Assembly: GCA_038087015.1 (NCBI GenBank)
Contig: JASBNA010000041.1
Location: 368,442-432,441, forward strand
Length of the DNA: 64,000 nucleotides
Source of the DNA: Cerrena zonata
Lineage: Eukaryota > Basidiomycota > Agaricomycetes > Polyporales > Cerrenaceae
Direction: 5' to 3'
The first letter of the stretch is position 1, and every line of letters begins with the position of its first letter. The notes beneath the pieces are model-generated. The model ran no database searches. It saw nothing but the letters and a program-made list of their open reading frames with translations, and was not told where the DNA came from. This document shows positions 11,796 to 25,675 of the stretch, piece after piece. A program made the translations under genes and the position numbers.

Positions 11796-14700
11796 TTGGG
11801 CTACCTGAAACTTGAAAGTAATTCAGCGAGACGCAAGTCAAGCTTGCGTATATGAATGCTTACCTGATTGACATCTTCGCTGTATCTAAAATTGTTTTAG
11901 GCACTGTAATGAGCAGCGGAACAGTGAAACAAACATCAACACACTCACACCTCCAGCGGTACATGGTTGACCGTACCAGACGACATCCTTGGCGAGTGCT
12001 TCAGAGGGCAGAACAGTAATGTCAGATTTGACGCGGATGGCGGTATAAGATACTTTTGCGTAGGGCACACCACTATTAAGCATTATCTCATCTGGGTAGG
12101 CTTTATATATCGTCACTCGGGCAAGGTGTCAAGCAGGATACCGAACTTCCTTCTGAGTTAGCGCTTAAGGAGTTAGCGTCAGCACGACGGGAGCCTGACG
12201 GGAAAACACGCCGAAGCGAAGGCCAAATGCAATGTCTAGGCGGCTCGTAGATATAGAATTTGAACGCCGGGTAGGTGTGTACCAAGGTAGCACGGTAGAA
12301 GAGTCGGGGATGGAAGAACAGGTGAGCTGATTAGGACGGGATGGAGGTATGTGAGATAGATCCAACTGAGTCCACATCGAAGATCGTCCTTGCATGTGAT
12401 CATTTCGCACAAGCTTTCATGCAGGGTAATAGTGAAAGGTCCTGGGAGAGAGTGCTTCCAAATCTTTCGGGATAAGATGAGATTGTCACAATCCATCATG
12501 GGTATGCCATACTTTTTCTCGGTGATAAGTTCATATGGTAGAGGGTTGAGCCTCGTGGCCCTTGCCTGAGTCTTGTCAAGCACTCCCAAGTAACCGTCGG
12601 CTGAGGTAAGTCGTCCGGTTCACAGATCGAAGACCGAGCACGAGCAAATTGAAGTCTTCTCAATGTTGACCTGAACGACCGTGACAAATCTTGAATACAA
12701 TCGCCGATCAAACACGCGCATTACCTAAAAATACTTTTACAGTTTGGTCAGTGGTGCCAGTTTGTAACATATACAAATTCTTCGCATATACCGTCATTCG
12801 AACCTGGATGGACTGTCGCGAGTGCGTTAACGGACATCACGCAAAGTGAACTGACGGATTTCCCAGTGTTCCGTCTTCAAAGGACGGTGCGATGGGAGAG
12901 AAGGTTCATTCCCGTTGACCGAGGAAGAATCCCGAGGGTCATCCCGAAGGAATCGTCCAGGGGAGTGAAAAGGAAGCCATACGTGGCTAAGACATTCAAT
13001 TGCATCGACCATTTAGCTCGGACTTTGTATAATGTGATTCAGGAACGGGTGTAGCGATGGTAAGACTTGCAGTGAAACATACCTCAATGAGTACAGAATG
13101 CTAATAACGGAGCAAGGGCTTGTTACGATGCTTCACGGACCGTGTTCCATCTTTCTTCCTGACTTCGAACTACTTGAAAGTGTAGCACCAATGACTAGAT
13201 AGCTAGTATCGTGCAAGTATTGTAGAGGGCGGAAGCAACCTTGAAAGAGCGATCACTCGGACTGTAAGTACAGGATCAAGGTGTTTGTTTGCAAAATATT
13301 GATGCAATATCACTATAGTAGTAGTACCGAGTTATTCTATATACCATCTACAAAGACAGAGAGAAGTCTATAGTTTCCACATCCCGCATTATACGCGTAT
13401 ATGATATTGTTGCTCGGCAAGCTTCTACTACTCTACATCAGAAACAGCTTAACTTTAACTTTACACTACAACTGCGAACTGAACGGAAACGCTTTCTCCG
13501 AGCCCGAATCTGTACCGTTACTAGTAACCTTCGGAAACTTCAAGCACAACCTTACTATACTGGGAAGAGACTCGGATGGTTAACGTTACTTGTGCGATTC
13601 CGAGCCTCTGTCGGGTAGCGAACAACACGGACACGTAAATGTACCTGACGTAGCTTCAGTTTATTCCCGAATTCGACGGTAATCAGGTACGTACGTCGGG
13701 CTTGACACTGACAGTGTGGGGACCCTACGTCTCCCATTTACGTCAGAATTAACAAGTCAACGAAGAGGGAATAAACATACCACACTGAACATTCTCGTCA
13801 TAGAATCTTGGATATGCGGTTTCGTAGAATCAGCTTTTGCTTGCTAACCTGAATAGTTCCACCAATACGATTCGTCAGCCTTCTTAAGAGATCGTGGCTA
13901 GCGACTCGGATGCATATAAACATCGGCCACGACCTCCGGCGAAAGTTTATTTATCACGCATTCTGAATGCTGCGGAGGCAGGGCTTTCTTGAACCAATCG
14001 GCATGGAAGGCATGACACAGCTATACAAACGTTAAGTCTCTACATGTCAAGGGTAATCTCAATTTTCAATCCGAGTCGGGACACTTACACCAGTCAAGAT
14101 CCCACCTCTCCGCTTGCAAACCCTGCTGCGAACAGAAAATAAACTGATGTAGAATGACGTGGACCTCTTCGAAGAAATTTAGGTTTCTGAGGATCGGGGA
14201 TTTTGGACGGACATTCGAGAGAGGTTTCAGGGAATCGGGGTAATAGTGGTAAGAACTAGTAGTCCCAACAACCTTTGATATCCTGCGCCACAACCAAAAG
14301 CATCATCAGCCAAAACCACAACCGAGACAAGTGGACGCTTACGAATATAGAAAGTATAAGTATATCAACGTCTTTGAATTCTCGAGCTCGCGCTGTCCTC
14401 TGGGTAGAGTAGGTTCCTGCCGTACGTTCCTAGCTCGTCTGGACGTGATGAGTTTCGTCGTCGTCCTGTTGGTTGCATATAGTCTGAACAATAAGGTGAA
14501 GACTGATTAGTTCGCCTTATGGGTAGAAGCTCAACGTCCGTTTCCCATTGCATCTAGAGAGAAAGCTATTTGGGCGAGTTAGGATTGCATACAGACAGAC
14601 GGAGTGCTTAACTCAGGGCTAGAAGGTATAAAAACCTACAACTAAGGGTGTTAGTTACCTCACAAGGAATGGAAGTTTGAACCATTCCATGTTCGACGTC

Positions 14701-14899
14701 TCGAGAGTCAAGATGCAGTGACAACAGCACGATCAACTCACGCCTAAGAGCAGAGATGGCAAAAACCTACGGAACCGTCAGCAGCACCACGGTCTTGCGA
14801 ATACGGACGGACTGAGATACACCTACTTCAAGTTGCTCAAGTAAAGGAAAGTCTCGTAGACGTAGATCCCCACTCACACCTCCCCTCAAGGATAAGTAA
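11796..14899. other. Gene-poor stretch, possible F-box debris
   Basis: No intact gene. On the minus strand 12165-12711 has overlapping open segments, one with LSRSFRSTLRRLQFARA, that look like the leucine-rich tail of an F-box protein but cannot be joined into one frame. 14066-14293 (minus) is open without recognisable features. The rest holds nothing I can support. Confidence 0.3.
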
Positions 14900-17763
14900 C
14901 AGACTTCAAATCTATATATTTTTCTCTCAAAAACTTGTAAAACACAAACACTTTTCTCCGCACCGCACCACCAACAAAATCATCAACAACAAACGAACAT
15001 CATTTTTTAATAGTAACCAGTAACCGAATCAAACACAGGCGAAGAAAAAATAGAATAGGAATAGGAAATAGAAACTGAACACAGAAACGGGAATGGAACA
15101 AGGGTAGGGAATGTGGGTTAGAGAACGTGTAGATAGAGTGTCGCCGACTCGGCGACGTATAGGGTACAAGAAGCTACGCCTCCCATCGTTGAGCGAGGAC
15201 GCTGTTTCTTAACTTCAGTGTCCGTCCGACAACGAGGTAGAGGTTAAGGGCGAGGTAGCGGCTAAGGGAGAAGGGAAGGTAGAGAAGGCGTGGAAGAAAG
15301 CATCAAGGCGGGGTATGCATATACCTACACAAAAAACAACCCCAATCAGCCACCGCTCTCCTCACAAAAAAAAACAAAGAAAACTCACAACATTCACCAA
15401 GACACCTCCACTCCATCACCGCGAGGAACAATACAAATATACACATGTGGAAACTCATCAACGAGTTTTTTGCTTGAGTAGAGAGGGGAGGGGGTATTCT
15501 TGTAATTGATTGAGGAAAGTTGCTGAAAAAGGCAAACGGCGAAATAGGGAGGAGAGATGTGTGGGGGAAATAGTAGCAGAGGATTGTATTGTAGAGAGGT
15601 AGGAGATAGACTGTCAGCTACTTGGACGAAAACCAAGGCATCGAGACCAAAAATGGAAAGGCGGAATATAGGATGGGTGAAGGACAAGCGTAACAAGGAA
15701 GAGGGAAAGGGCGGTCAATAGGAATGGGGAAGACGGTTAATAGGAATGGGAAGGAGGAAGGCAGGACAGGTAAGCAGAAAAAGAGGAAGAGGAAGAACTG
15801 CTAGTAACACACTTGTTTACTCGAGAGAAAGGAGGAAGCAGAAGTTCGACGAGATTCGAGGTTAAAGAAAAAACGTATAGAACGTGATGAAACAATGCGG
15901 TATTGATACAGTGCAAGGCAACACGCCGGAACGTCGGGAGAAAAAGGAGTAAAGGGAGTAGGCGTGAAAAAAAGGGGGCGAGGGGAGTAGCAGAATTGGT
16001 AGAGGGGGATTGTAATATGTACAACAGAACTTATAGATCAGGTTGAGGGGGAAGGGATGGTTTGATCAAGAAGAAAATAGTGGAAAAGAGAAGCGGCAAG
16101 GTTGTGATATTTAGTACCTCAAGCCCGAGGCGTAAGAGGAAGAGAGAGCGTCTGAGGGGAGGGCGGGCAAGAGGGGTGATTGGGAGGTGTATATTACTCG
16201 TAAAAAAGAAGACCAAATGAAACACAAGAGGGGAAACGTAAAAAGGCTCGTTGAAGTAGGAAAATGAGAAGTATTGATTGACATTGAAGGAAGAAAAGGG
16301 GTAACCTGACAAAGAAACACAAAGTCCCAACAAAAAAATCCATAGGAAACACACGCATAGAGGAGGGGTCAGAGTAGCGAGGAAGGGGGGTAGTCAACGG
16401 ATCCCATGCACACCATAACGCGTGTGCAGAGGTTGAAGGTCGAGGGATGGCGAACAAACAAAAGCGTGGAGGAGGATGGGCGTATGGCACAAGTGGATTT
16501 GCGGTCGGAGTGGATAGTATATAAATATAAGGAGATATCTTGCTGCCCAGGTCCATGCGTGCGATGCAGATAACCTAAACCCGCCAAGAAAGATACTGGG
16601 TGGATTGCTTGATACGTTGATTTTATACTTCTTATGGTTGATGTGTTGTCTAAGATCGAGAAACGTCTCCTTTTGATACAACGTTGTCGACTGGGTGGGA
16701 TCGAAATGTCTTCGTCTTGCCTAGCCTCGGGGGAACGATAGCGGGACTAGTGTAAATAGAGGGAAAGTCGGTTTCGAGTGTCGGGGGAATGGATGAGGGG
16801 TGAGGACAAGGAAGACATGGGACCCGCGAACCAGCGGACGACGTAAAAACGACCCAAGCGTAAAAGAAAATGCGATGCGAGATGGTGAGGGACAAGTTGG
16901 CAATGGAATGCGAGCATGCATAAAAAGTGTGGGTGCTTGAGTGTGTAAGGCTTCAGAATACAATTGAGGTTGATGGGGGATATAACGAGCCGAAATAGAG
17001 GAGATTGAGTCGAATAAGGATTAGAAGGTACCAAAGAACCGGAGAAAGATGAGGGCGTGTGGTGATAAGGGATGAGTGTGTGGGTGTTGATGGATGCGGC
17101 AGAGGCGGTGGCGGATAGTGAAGGAGTATGATATGACGTTGAGACGGTCGTAAACCCGCGACCAAACCCTATACAGCTATACAGAAGCTTGAAAAGCGAA
17201 ATCCGTATCCATCAACAAAAGCCAACACGATACGGGTGTGCATCAAATATGCCCATATCGAAGGCGTGCCATGTACTCCCAGCCTAAGACTGGAAGCAAT
17301 AGCGAAAAGTGCGAGGTTGTCCTAATAACGAGTGACCAAAGACCGAGGGGTGAAACCGTGTTGAAACGTAAACCTGTAGAAAGCGAAGTGCAGAGCCCAG
17401 ACTAATCCGGGTGAACCCAAAAAGGAGACGAAGATAATGGTAGTAATCGCGGAGATACCGGGAGGCGGCGGCGAAGCCGAATCGAGTCGAAAAACAGCGG
17501 AAGCCCGCAGACGCACCGAAAAGGTGACGTCCGGGGGCTGAGGGTTCATGGTTTTGAAGTACGTGGAAGACTGAGAGACGACGATGGCTTCGGTCGTGGC
17601 CGAGTATTAAGCGAGAAGAGTGGAAGGGTAAATACGAGCATCTAGGGACCCGAATAAATCTAGGCTGGAGAAAAAAGTCAGCCGCAGTTGGACGATCGAG
17701 CAAGGAAAGAGGCTCACCTATACACTTTACGAATTCTATGCTAGTAAAAATACAAATGATGCC
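14900..17763. other. Non-coding, purine-rich plus strand
   Basis: Plus strand is strongly A/G-rich, so the minus strand is C/T-rich. Minus-strand open frames here are made of Pro/Ser/Leu/Phe-rich low-complexity sequence, have no conserved motif and overlap in several frames, which is what biased composition produces by chance. It lies downstream of the gene at 17764-19132. It may be 3' UTR, promoter or a non-coding transcript. Confidence 0.4.
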
Positions 17764-19132
17764 CTAAAAGGCAGGGACCGGGAGCTCATCTGGGCTGGGA
17801 GAGTTTTGGAAAACGGAACCCGCGTAGAAGCCAGCAGTAATAGAATCAGGGGTAGCGGGGGAGGGCGTCCTGCGCACAACCTGCGCACGTCGCTTAGGGA
17901 TCAAACCAACCAATGTTTTCAGCTCTTCAGAAGCATCAGACGAGGACGAGTCGTCATCGGTAGACATCGCGAACATGCCCTCGCTTGGGACCCTACGGTG
18001 GTTGCGACGACGCTGGGCTGGGGTAGGCGTAGCGTTCTGAGAAGCCCTATCCGGGAACGGATAGCCAAATACGGCAGAGGGAGGAGCCGTACGAGGCGCA
18101 TCATCGAAGAACGCTTGCTGCTGCCAGGTTGCGCTAGTACGCTTTGAAGGGACGCTAGCACTCTCGCGAACAGGAGTCGAAGGGGGTGTCAGGTCATCGG
18201 AGTCGTCACAGATAGGGAAATCCCAAGCCGTGGTCACAGTAGTGCCAGTGCTGACACGACGAGTAACATGTCGTCGCTCGGGGGTCATGGCCAAGTTTGG
18301 CTCAGAATGGTTGACCGGGACAGACTTTTCCTTGATACGAGAGACAGGAAGAGTCTTGGGAGAGGTGAACTGGCCACTCTGACGACGACGAGCGAGCTTG
18401 CCTGAGGGACGAGTGAGTTCAGGAAGAGCACGGAAAGTGATGGGCTTGGTAGACTGGGTAGGCTTTTGACCGGTCGGAGATGATACAACGAAGGGGTCAA
18501 AAGGGTTGTAGTCGGTAGCATCTGTCTGATTCAAGGACTGGACTCGCAAGGGCTTAGAAGGAGGGCGAGCTTGAGCATCGGTTTGCTGGGGTATCCGGGC
18601 AGGGGGAGGTGGAGAAGGTTGGTGGGCTTGTCGCCGCGCACGGGGAGATTGGGAGGTGCTCCTGGCACACATCGCAATAACGGCCATGATAATAATAGAG
18701 GATGGTAAAAAGTAGGAGGTAGAGGTAGAGAGAGAAGGAAGAAAAGGAACGTGAATACAATGCAACCGAGGGCCCGAAGACTGATAAGACACCTTACCTC
18801 TTGTCAGCCTTGTCTACAGCGGCTGGTTTGTTCTGACGGCCCCTGGGAGGACGGTCAGGGCTGGCGGTGGTCTGTGCTTTGGGGGCTGACTTCTCGGCTG
18901 ACTGCTGTTGCGCTTGTTGAACCGCAGGACGGTTGTTCCTCTTGGGAGGTGAGGTCCTCTGTGCCCTGGGATAAGACTGGGGCTGCTGAGGACGAGAAGG
19001 AGCAGGATAAGCAGGCTTTGAGAGCGAGAGCAGTCCAGGGGTGTGTGTCGGTCGGACTACAACAGGAGCAGAGGGGTGACGGCCATGAGAGGGACGGTGC
19101 AAAGCGTTTATGGGCGATTGAACAGCAATCAT
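17764..19132 (-). CDS. Disordered Ser/Pro/Arg-rich protein, 410 aa
   Basis: Exon 1 is 18798-19132 and exon 2 is 17764-18661; the intron is GTAAGG...TGCCAG and joins KADKR to STSQSP in frame (AG|G). The protein is almost entirely low complexity, rich in Ser, Pro, Thr and Arg. It has basic patches (ARRRQSGQF, QRRRNHRRVPSEGMFAMS), SP/TP dipeptides and phospho-like clusters (STDDDSSSSDASEEL). No folded domain, signal peptide or membrane segment is visible. Clean splicing and consistent frame support a real gene. SP/TP and RxxS motifs suggest it could be a kinase target, possibly regulatory; that is inference. It stands alone in a gene-poor interval with several kb of empty sequence on both sides. 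Confidence 0.65.
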
Positions 19133-22100
19133 GGCGGATTGCGGGGGGATATGTTATGACGATATGGTGGGTGTTGTTGAGGAGAGCGAGCGCAACGGCG
19201 GCGGCGACGATGAGGAAAAGCGAGGAGAGGGAGAATAACGTTCGGGAGGGGGAGCTGCCTCGCCTCTCTTCCGGTTGTTTTTGATCCCACCGTCCCAGGC
19301 GGAGTTCCAACTTTGTCCTCCCACGGCCGTTCCCGGAAGGTGGCACCACCCATCAAATCTCCCTCCGGCTGTGCGAGACTAGCGCAAACACACGCAAACA
19401 GGGTCAGCTGTTCACCCCTGCCCGTCATCGCTTGCGCTCGCCAGCTTGACCATCTCAGATCAGCCACACGAGGCTCCCATCCTCTCGCCCTGGGTCCATG
19501 CGGAGACCCAGCGAGCATCCCACCCTCAGCTTCACCTTGATCGTGAACCTTGCCAGCCCCTTCTCAGCCTTCCCCATCAGCTTTCCTTTCACATCCTTCA
19601 CATCCGCCTGGACCCAGACGCTCTCTTATCAGAAAGGTGACGGCAGCTTCAGGCTCTTGCATATTGCTTGCACAAACAGTGGCTCAACGCTGTCTCCTCG
19701 AGGCTACAGTACCATCGACTACTCACCAGTTCCCAATTGTCCTCTTTTGTCATTTTGGTTATTATCTGCATCTCCAATATCCAATACAGAATACAAAATA
19801 GACAATTGCGCAATGCAATGCACCATCTTCTTCCCTGTCACTCCCCAACTAAGACGAACCTACCCCACCCAGCGGTCCTCTCGCTCCTCGCCTCGCTTTG
19901 GCCGCAAAGTCTCTCCCTACGCGCCCTATCCAGCCTCTTCTTGTCTTAATCCTCTTCTACCTTCCAAACCAAGACCAACCGCTCTGACTCAACACGGTAT
20001 ACCCAAATCAAGATCGAATGTCATTGTCTCCGCCGGACCCCGTTTCAAACCTTAAAAAAGGGACATTCCTTCACATTGCCTCCGAGTGCTTAGACCCTCC
20101 CTTCTACTCTTCCACGGCATTCACTTGCTATCTACGGTTCAAATCCCTCCAATGGCTCTATAGACAACGACCGCTTCCGCCATTCTTCGATTCCCACCAC
20201 TCTCCCTTCCACTCAGGCCCCACCTAATTGCGCCCTGCAGAGACTCGCGTCCCTCGTGGCCTTTTGCATATCCCCCGTTCTCCATTACGACTAGGGACTG
20301 ATGTGCTATGGTCTGAGGCCTATCTAGGTTCTCTATCTCTCGTCTCTATGTAGGCTATTGACAACTACGGGTTGCCAGCGCCCGTGATTGTCCCCCGAAC
20401 GTAATTCTGGCCTTTCTTCCTTACATACGCCTCTAAAATGTTTTTGGAAAGTTCCACAAGCTTATTATGTTGTTGTATATATGCGGCGTGTTAAACAGGA
20501 AAGCGGTTGGAAAGCAAAGCCTGATAAGGTACCACCCATCAAGCAAAAAAATCCTCCACATCTCTCCGTAAATCTAACGAGTCAACATCCCAACTCGAGA
20601 AAAGCTGTATTCTAATAGGGTGGTAAATGGAGCACTCGAGACTTAGCGATTATCATAGTATCTCTCTCGCTGTTTCTATGCTATCCACAATACACAAGTT
20701 ATTCCCCAGGCCCAGCCGTCGAGCGTTCGCCCCAGACGTAATACATCTGATGGTCAGTATTTCCACAGAGAACGCACCGCAGAGCCGGAAATGCCAAATA
20801 CTAAATACCCAAACGGCAATAGGCAAAAAAAACCAAGCACCCAGTGATCCTTTTTAGGTTCCCTCCTCCGTCGTGCTTGAAGCTTGAAACTCTATGCGGG
20901 TAAGGTATACGGAGGTTCTGTCGCTTTCGTTTCCTTTCGCCGTTGTATTCGACTGGCTCTCGTCCCCGACCTCCTCGACCTCGAACGCTCGACTTATCCA
21001 AGCCGTCCCCTCTCCATCTAAGCAGCTGACTGGATCAAGAGTCGAGACAAGCAAGGCTGACCGAATCCGCCTATAGACGACGTCAACCTGTCTAAGAAAA
21101 CTTCCAAGATTCATCGCCCCGCACGTCACCTTCTCTTCATCGCCCTTGCGTTCTTCCGAATCCTAAGCCTTGCAAGGTTTGAAGCTTCATTCTCTGTATT
21201 CCGTTCTCCCCCGACTTCCTCAGCGATTCGCCTTTGGTTCCCTCAGACGTATCATGGCTATACGCATAATGTTCAATCTTGAAATGCTTCATTCTCTATG
21301 CTCCCCCAACTTCTAGCGTCCGTCAAACATACATATGGCTATGCGTAGTATATCGTATGTTGACACGCATACAAGTATGTAGAGGGCACTGTTCACTAAC
21401 GCGCCCTTCCCATCCAATCCCATCTTTTCGTATCCATCCAAGCAGATCCTCCGATCCCCCCTTCCTCGGTCCCTCTCAGGCCTACTAATTTCGACGTCCG
21501 GGCTTCTACGATCCCATCAACATCAATCGACCCTGTCGGGGACTCGGAGGGCCATCTCAGCGTCTTGTCGTTGTGTGTGTTTGGTTTCTGTGGTGGTGGG
21601 GATAGTGAGGGTATTGGTCGGTAAGAACAAACCGTCTATGCCGATAGAGATCATGATTTTTTTCATTGTATTAGTGTATTGAGAGTGTACTAATCTAACT
21701 CGAGCACTGCTTGTAATATATTTGAGTTCCTACTACTCTATGAATACTGTCAAACTCAAACCTAAACCAAAGCAAAGAGATCCTCGGTATCCTCAATAAG
21801 CACGCAGTCGACTACAGTAAGTAGTTGACATACTTTGACATACGAATCAAAGCACGACGTATCAACTAAGCAGCCCTCCCATCTCATTCAAGTTCTCGAC
21901 CCTATGTTTCCAAGACCATGAGTATTACGAGGACCGCGACCAGATCTCGACGACCAGATTATCAAGGAGTGCATACATAGAAGAAAATTAATTATTCGCT
22001 TAGCTCTACCCTTGACTGTTGACATCACCGGAACGCTACTCGGCGGTGATCTCAATTCCGACAACCCTTCCTCAAGCAACTATCCCACGCTGGCATCGAA

Positions 22101-25100
22101 CTAACTACGAGCGAAAGTCGAGCAAGCCGTTGAGCCATTGTTCAACCCGCGTTCCCACCACTTGACCTTCAATTCACAAGATATCACAGCTTCAAAGCTC
22201 CGACAATAGCATTCTACCTTCCTTCAAAAGTCCCAGCATGCACCTACGTCCCCATATAGGACCTCGTTTGTCCAGCCTCCGCCTCCATCTCCGAGCCAAC
22301 AATCCAACTTCAAGTCGTGTCCATCATCCTTCCTTATTTGCTTGCACTGTCCGTTGCTTATTTTGCACACGAGACCATCCGTCTAGTCCCGCTATGGACT
22401 AGCCAACCCGCCGCAAATCTACTCCACACCCAAGTACAGGCACCGCCGCCGTGTACCATCAGAAGTACCGTCTAGGTCTTAGGCCGCGTCTTTAGCGTCT
22501 CTTACGAGCCTGGAATTAAAGTTTGCCTATCTCTTCAAACTCAGACCGCAGTGGAGGGGCCGGATGTTTCGGCATGTTCAGAAATGATGGAAGAATTAAA
22601 ATTTTTGCAGGGACCAGTGGACCATGCAATATTAATCAGAGGTTCCGTTCCAGGGGTGTCCGGCAATCTTGCGACAGAGATCGTCTTGCGTGGCTGGTTA
22701 TCGGGCGAGCAGAGCCGAGATAACCGACCAGGCTTTGAAGCTACTGAACGACTCAAGCAGAGTCACCTTGACTTTTTTTGGTTTTACCGTTTGTTTACTG
22801 TGCTATGGGCTTTATACATTCTACGCAGTAAGGGAGACTAAGCTCCGGGTTGCATTTTTGAATTCTGCTGTTATTGGCTGGATCTACTGTTGACTGGGCC
22901 ATGCGATGCCATGACGTCGATGCGATACTAGCTGATACGAGATACCAACGAGACTGTCGGGATGATATGACGTTGAAGTTGAAAATACACATACATTCCT
23001 TGTCGTGTCCCTGGCGTATAGGCGATACATCACACCAACACGCCCTCTCAGCTCTCTTACTGAGCCTGGCGGGTCATGACTATACACCACCGATATCTTC
23101 TAGCACCCTGTACTTCCCGGCTCAAGATATCAATTCCTCTGTTACAGCAACCATTTATCAAGAACCAAGACCTTCCATTCGCTCTTGACGGTCATCCGAA
23201 TACTCCTACAACCTACGGTCCTATCACTCGGAGAACGGGTCGAAGTTTGAGAAGCGTCAACATCTATCTTGCAACTCTATTTGTTGACAGCGGGGGAACC
23301 GGTGTTCAAACGTCCCAAGCTCAACATGTTTATATTCCAGAAAGTGAGTTCCGGTCTCATTCGGATTCGATCGGCAGACAGAGCGCATTGAGGATGAGGA
23401 AGTTGTTTGCTGCTGTCAGCACTTCAATGTTGAAGGCGGTGGCACCCTTTCTCGTCTTGACTTCTAAAAGCCATCTTGGGTTTCCGACTTATGGCGTGCT
23501 AGGCTTCATGCTCGAAGTTGTTACGATCCAGGCTTGTCGTTGACATCGGTGTAAGATCTCTACTTCGTAATAGGATAGTCGTTGAAACGATCCCTCTCAT
23601 AACTCCAAGTCTACTCGCATCCCTATTGGTCTCGTGCCCTCTCAATCCATGCCTCTATTACTGGCTACTATTCGTACTGCTTTCCTTTGAACCTTTCCTA
23701 GACGAAAGAAAACTTGCCGCTCTTTACAACCTAATACTGCGCAGCACCTGTCACCTTACGCAATCCCTTTGCATGGTCCACACTTTTGCGTCGTGATCAC
23801 CATTTGGAATGAAGGAGATGAAAGAATTAAAGCGGAGCTTGCTATATCCAGCTGATCGTCCCAACCACCGTGACTGTTCCTAACTTCTTGACTACTGGTC
23901 GTTGTCTGCTGACCAGGCTTAGTGTCTTACACTATTCAACATTTGCTATTCGATGGTATCATGGATTCAGTTGCCGTTGCTTCGTTCTATGGGCTTCTAT
24001 ATGCTTCGTACACCCGCTGGCTTCAATGCTAAACCTTCATCGGACTGAGGGTCACAAGAGCGTAGATAATGATGTCGACTCTGTCGACTCTATACTCTAA
24101 ACCTTGCAATGACTCCCTCTCGTCCTGTGGACGACATTATGCTTGAGATAGACACTGATGTGCTATAACTTCGCATCCCCATTCCTCCCTACAACGTGGA
24201 TCACGCTTTAGCTTTCCGAACGTCACCCTGCCAGCCCTCTCTCGCCCTTGTCTACCTCCGACCGGCTCCATATTACCGCAGGCTTCTACCGGCGGAGCAG
24301 ATAATCTGAATTTGTTTCAAGACTTTCCCATCGCTCAGATGTGGAATGTCATCTGCCAACGTCCAACTCTACTTATCCGGCAGGAAGTTCGGCGCTCTCG
24401 AAACTAGGTTTGTGAATTCGAAGGGCGTTCCCGGGTTGCTTGGACTAGGTTTCGTGATACGGGAGCGTGAGTGGAAACTATCATTCCTTTGTAACCTTGT
24501 AGACATCTAATAGAGTTTTCTGGGATCTTGAATAGAAGCCTTTACTTGTATTGTTGCTATTGTCTATTGATGCCATTGTAGGATTGACAACTGTAATTGA
24601 AGGATGTCGATGGGTGTCCGGTGCCGTTCTGAGCTGTTGTAAAGTACAATTGCGATGACAACGAGGACTGGATGACTCGGGGTCACCCGAATGTCAACTG
24701 CTCGAAAAGCAAGGATGATTTCTCCCCTTGGTTTGTCCTCGTCTCTTTATTGTACGTGCTTTGTCTATGTGCCGATTATAATTATGATTGACGTTCATCT
24801 CTCATTGAAAGCGAAGATAGAGAATACAAAAGCTACATAATGAGAATATGAAATAGTTGGACTTCGAACGTTGATTCCTATTACGATGTTATTGTTTGGG
24901 GTATATGGCTCCTCATTACTTCGAGTGAGATATACAATTAGATTTATTTAATATACCAACTCTTAGTATCCTATACGTATGTGTAGTCAAGTCATCAAGA
25001 TACGACTAGCTATTGAGGCCTGAGGGCCTGAGATATGACATTAAGGAATATTTATGCCCTTCAAAACGCTAAGCTTGCGACATGATCCTACTCAACTAAG

Positions 25101-25675
25101 ACTCTGTATGTGACGTCATTTGAAGGCGCTCGGCGTTAGCCGGTTCAACACCAGGACTCGACTCGGAAAGATTTACAAGTCCGACTTTGCTGCTACTGTA
25201 TTCTTCATGAACAGTGAATGCCTTACTTCTAATTAGACTTGAGAAAGTTATGGCCTTGTACTGGCAGAAAGCTTGGTGGTCACTGCTCAGTGTATCCGTT
25301 CGCGGTCTCTTTCTCTCTATTTTACGTGATTCGTGATGTTCAACTGTGATTCCCAACCTGAACTTGACTCGCTGTTCCGAATCGTGACGAACTCGAAGTC
25401 GAGAAACCTACTTCTATAATATTCGGGTACTCCTCGACCGTCGAATAGATAGCAAAGCTATCACATGAGCCCGACAGCACACTCACATGTTCTTTCGGAC
25501 TCGACGCGGACCGCCACCTCGAGCTTTCTCGAGCTTTCATCACAGTCCAAGCCCAGTTCGCGATGTGGAAATGTGTCTGATGCTCGAATAGTACCCGAGA
25601 AAAGACCGTTCTCTGAGGCTATAAAGTGACCTTCCTCATATTTTTACACGTGTCGGTCAACCCGTGTAAGAACTT
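19133..25675. other. Long non-coding interval, pyrimidine-rich at its left
   Basis: About 6.5 kb with no supported gene. From about 19.3 to 21.5 kb the plus strand is C/T-rich, opposite to the bias left of the 410-aa gene. Open frames are short, low in complexity and lack motifs. It may contain promoter sequence of the 410-aa gene, promoter sequence of the GH51 gene to the right, or non-coding transcripts. Confidence 0.4.

Noticed and set aside
12827..13054. Short opposing frames of about 60 aa
   Set aside because: No motif, no splice partners and average composition; nothing supports a gene.
15394..17165. Many overlapping open frames of 70-120 aa on the minus strand
   Set aside because: Low-complexity Ser/Pro/Leu/Phe sequence open in several frames at once; this follows from purine-rich composition, without motifs or splice logic.
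20134..20150. Perfect-looking tRNA B box GGTTCAAATCC
   Set aside because: There is no A box or cloverleaf in the 60 bases before it; it sits in C/T-rich non-coding sequence and is probably chance.
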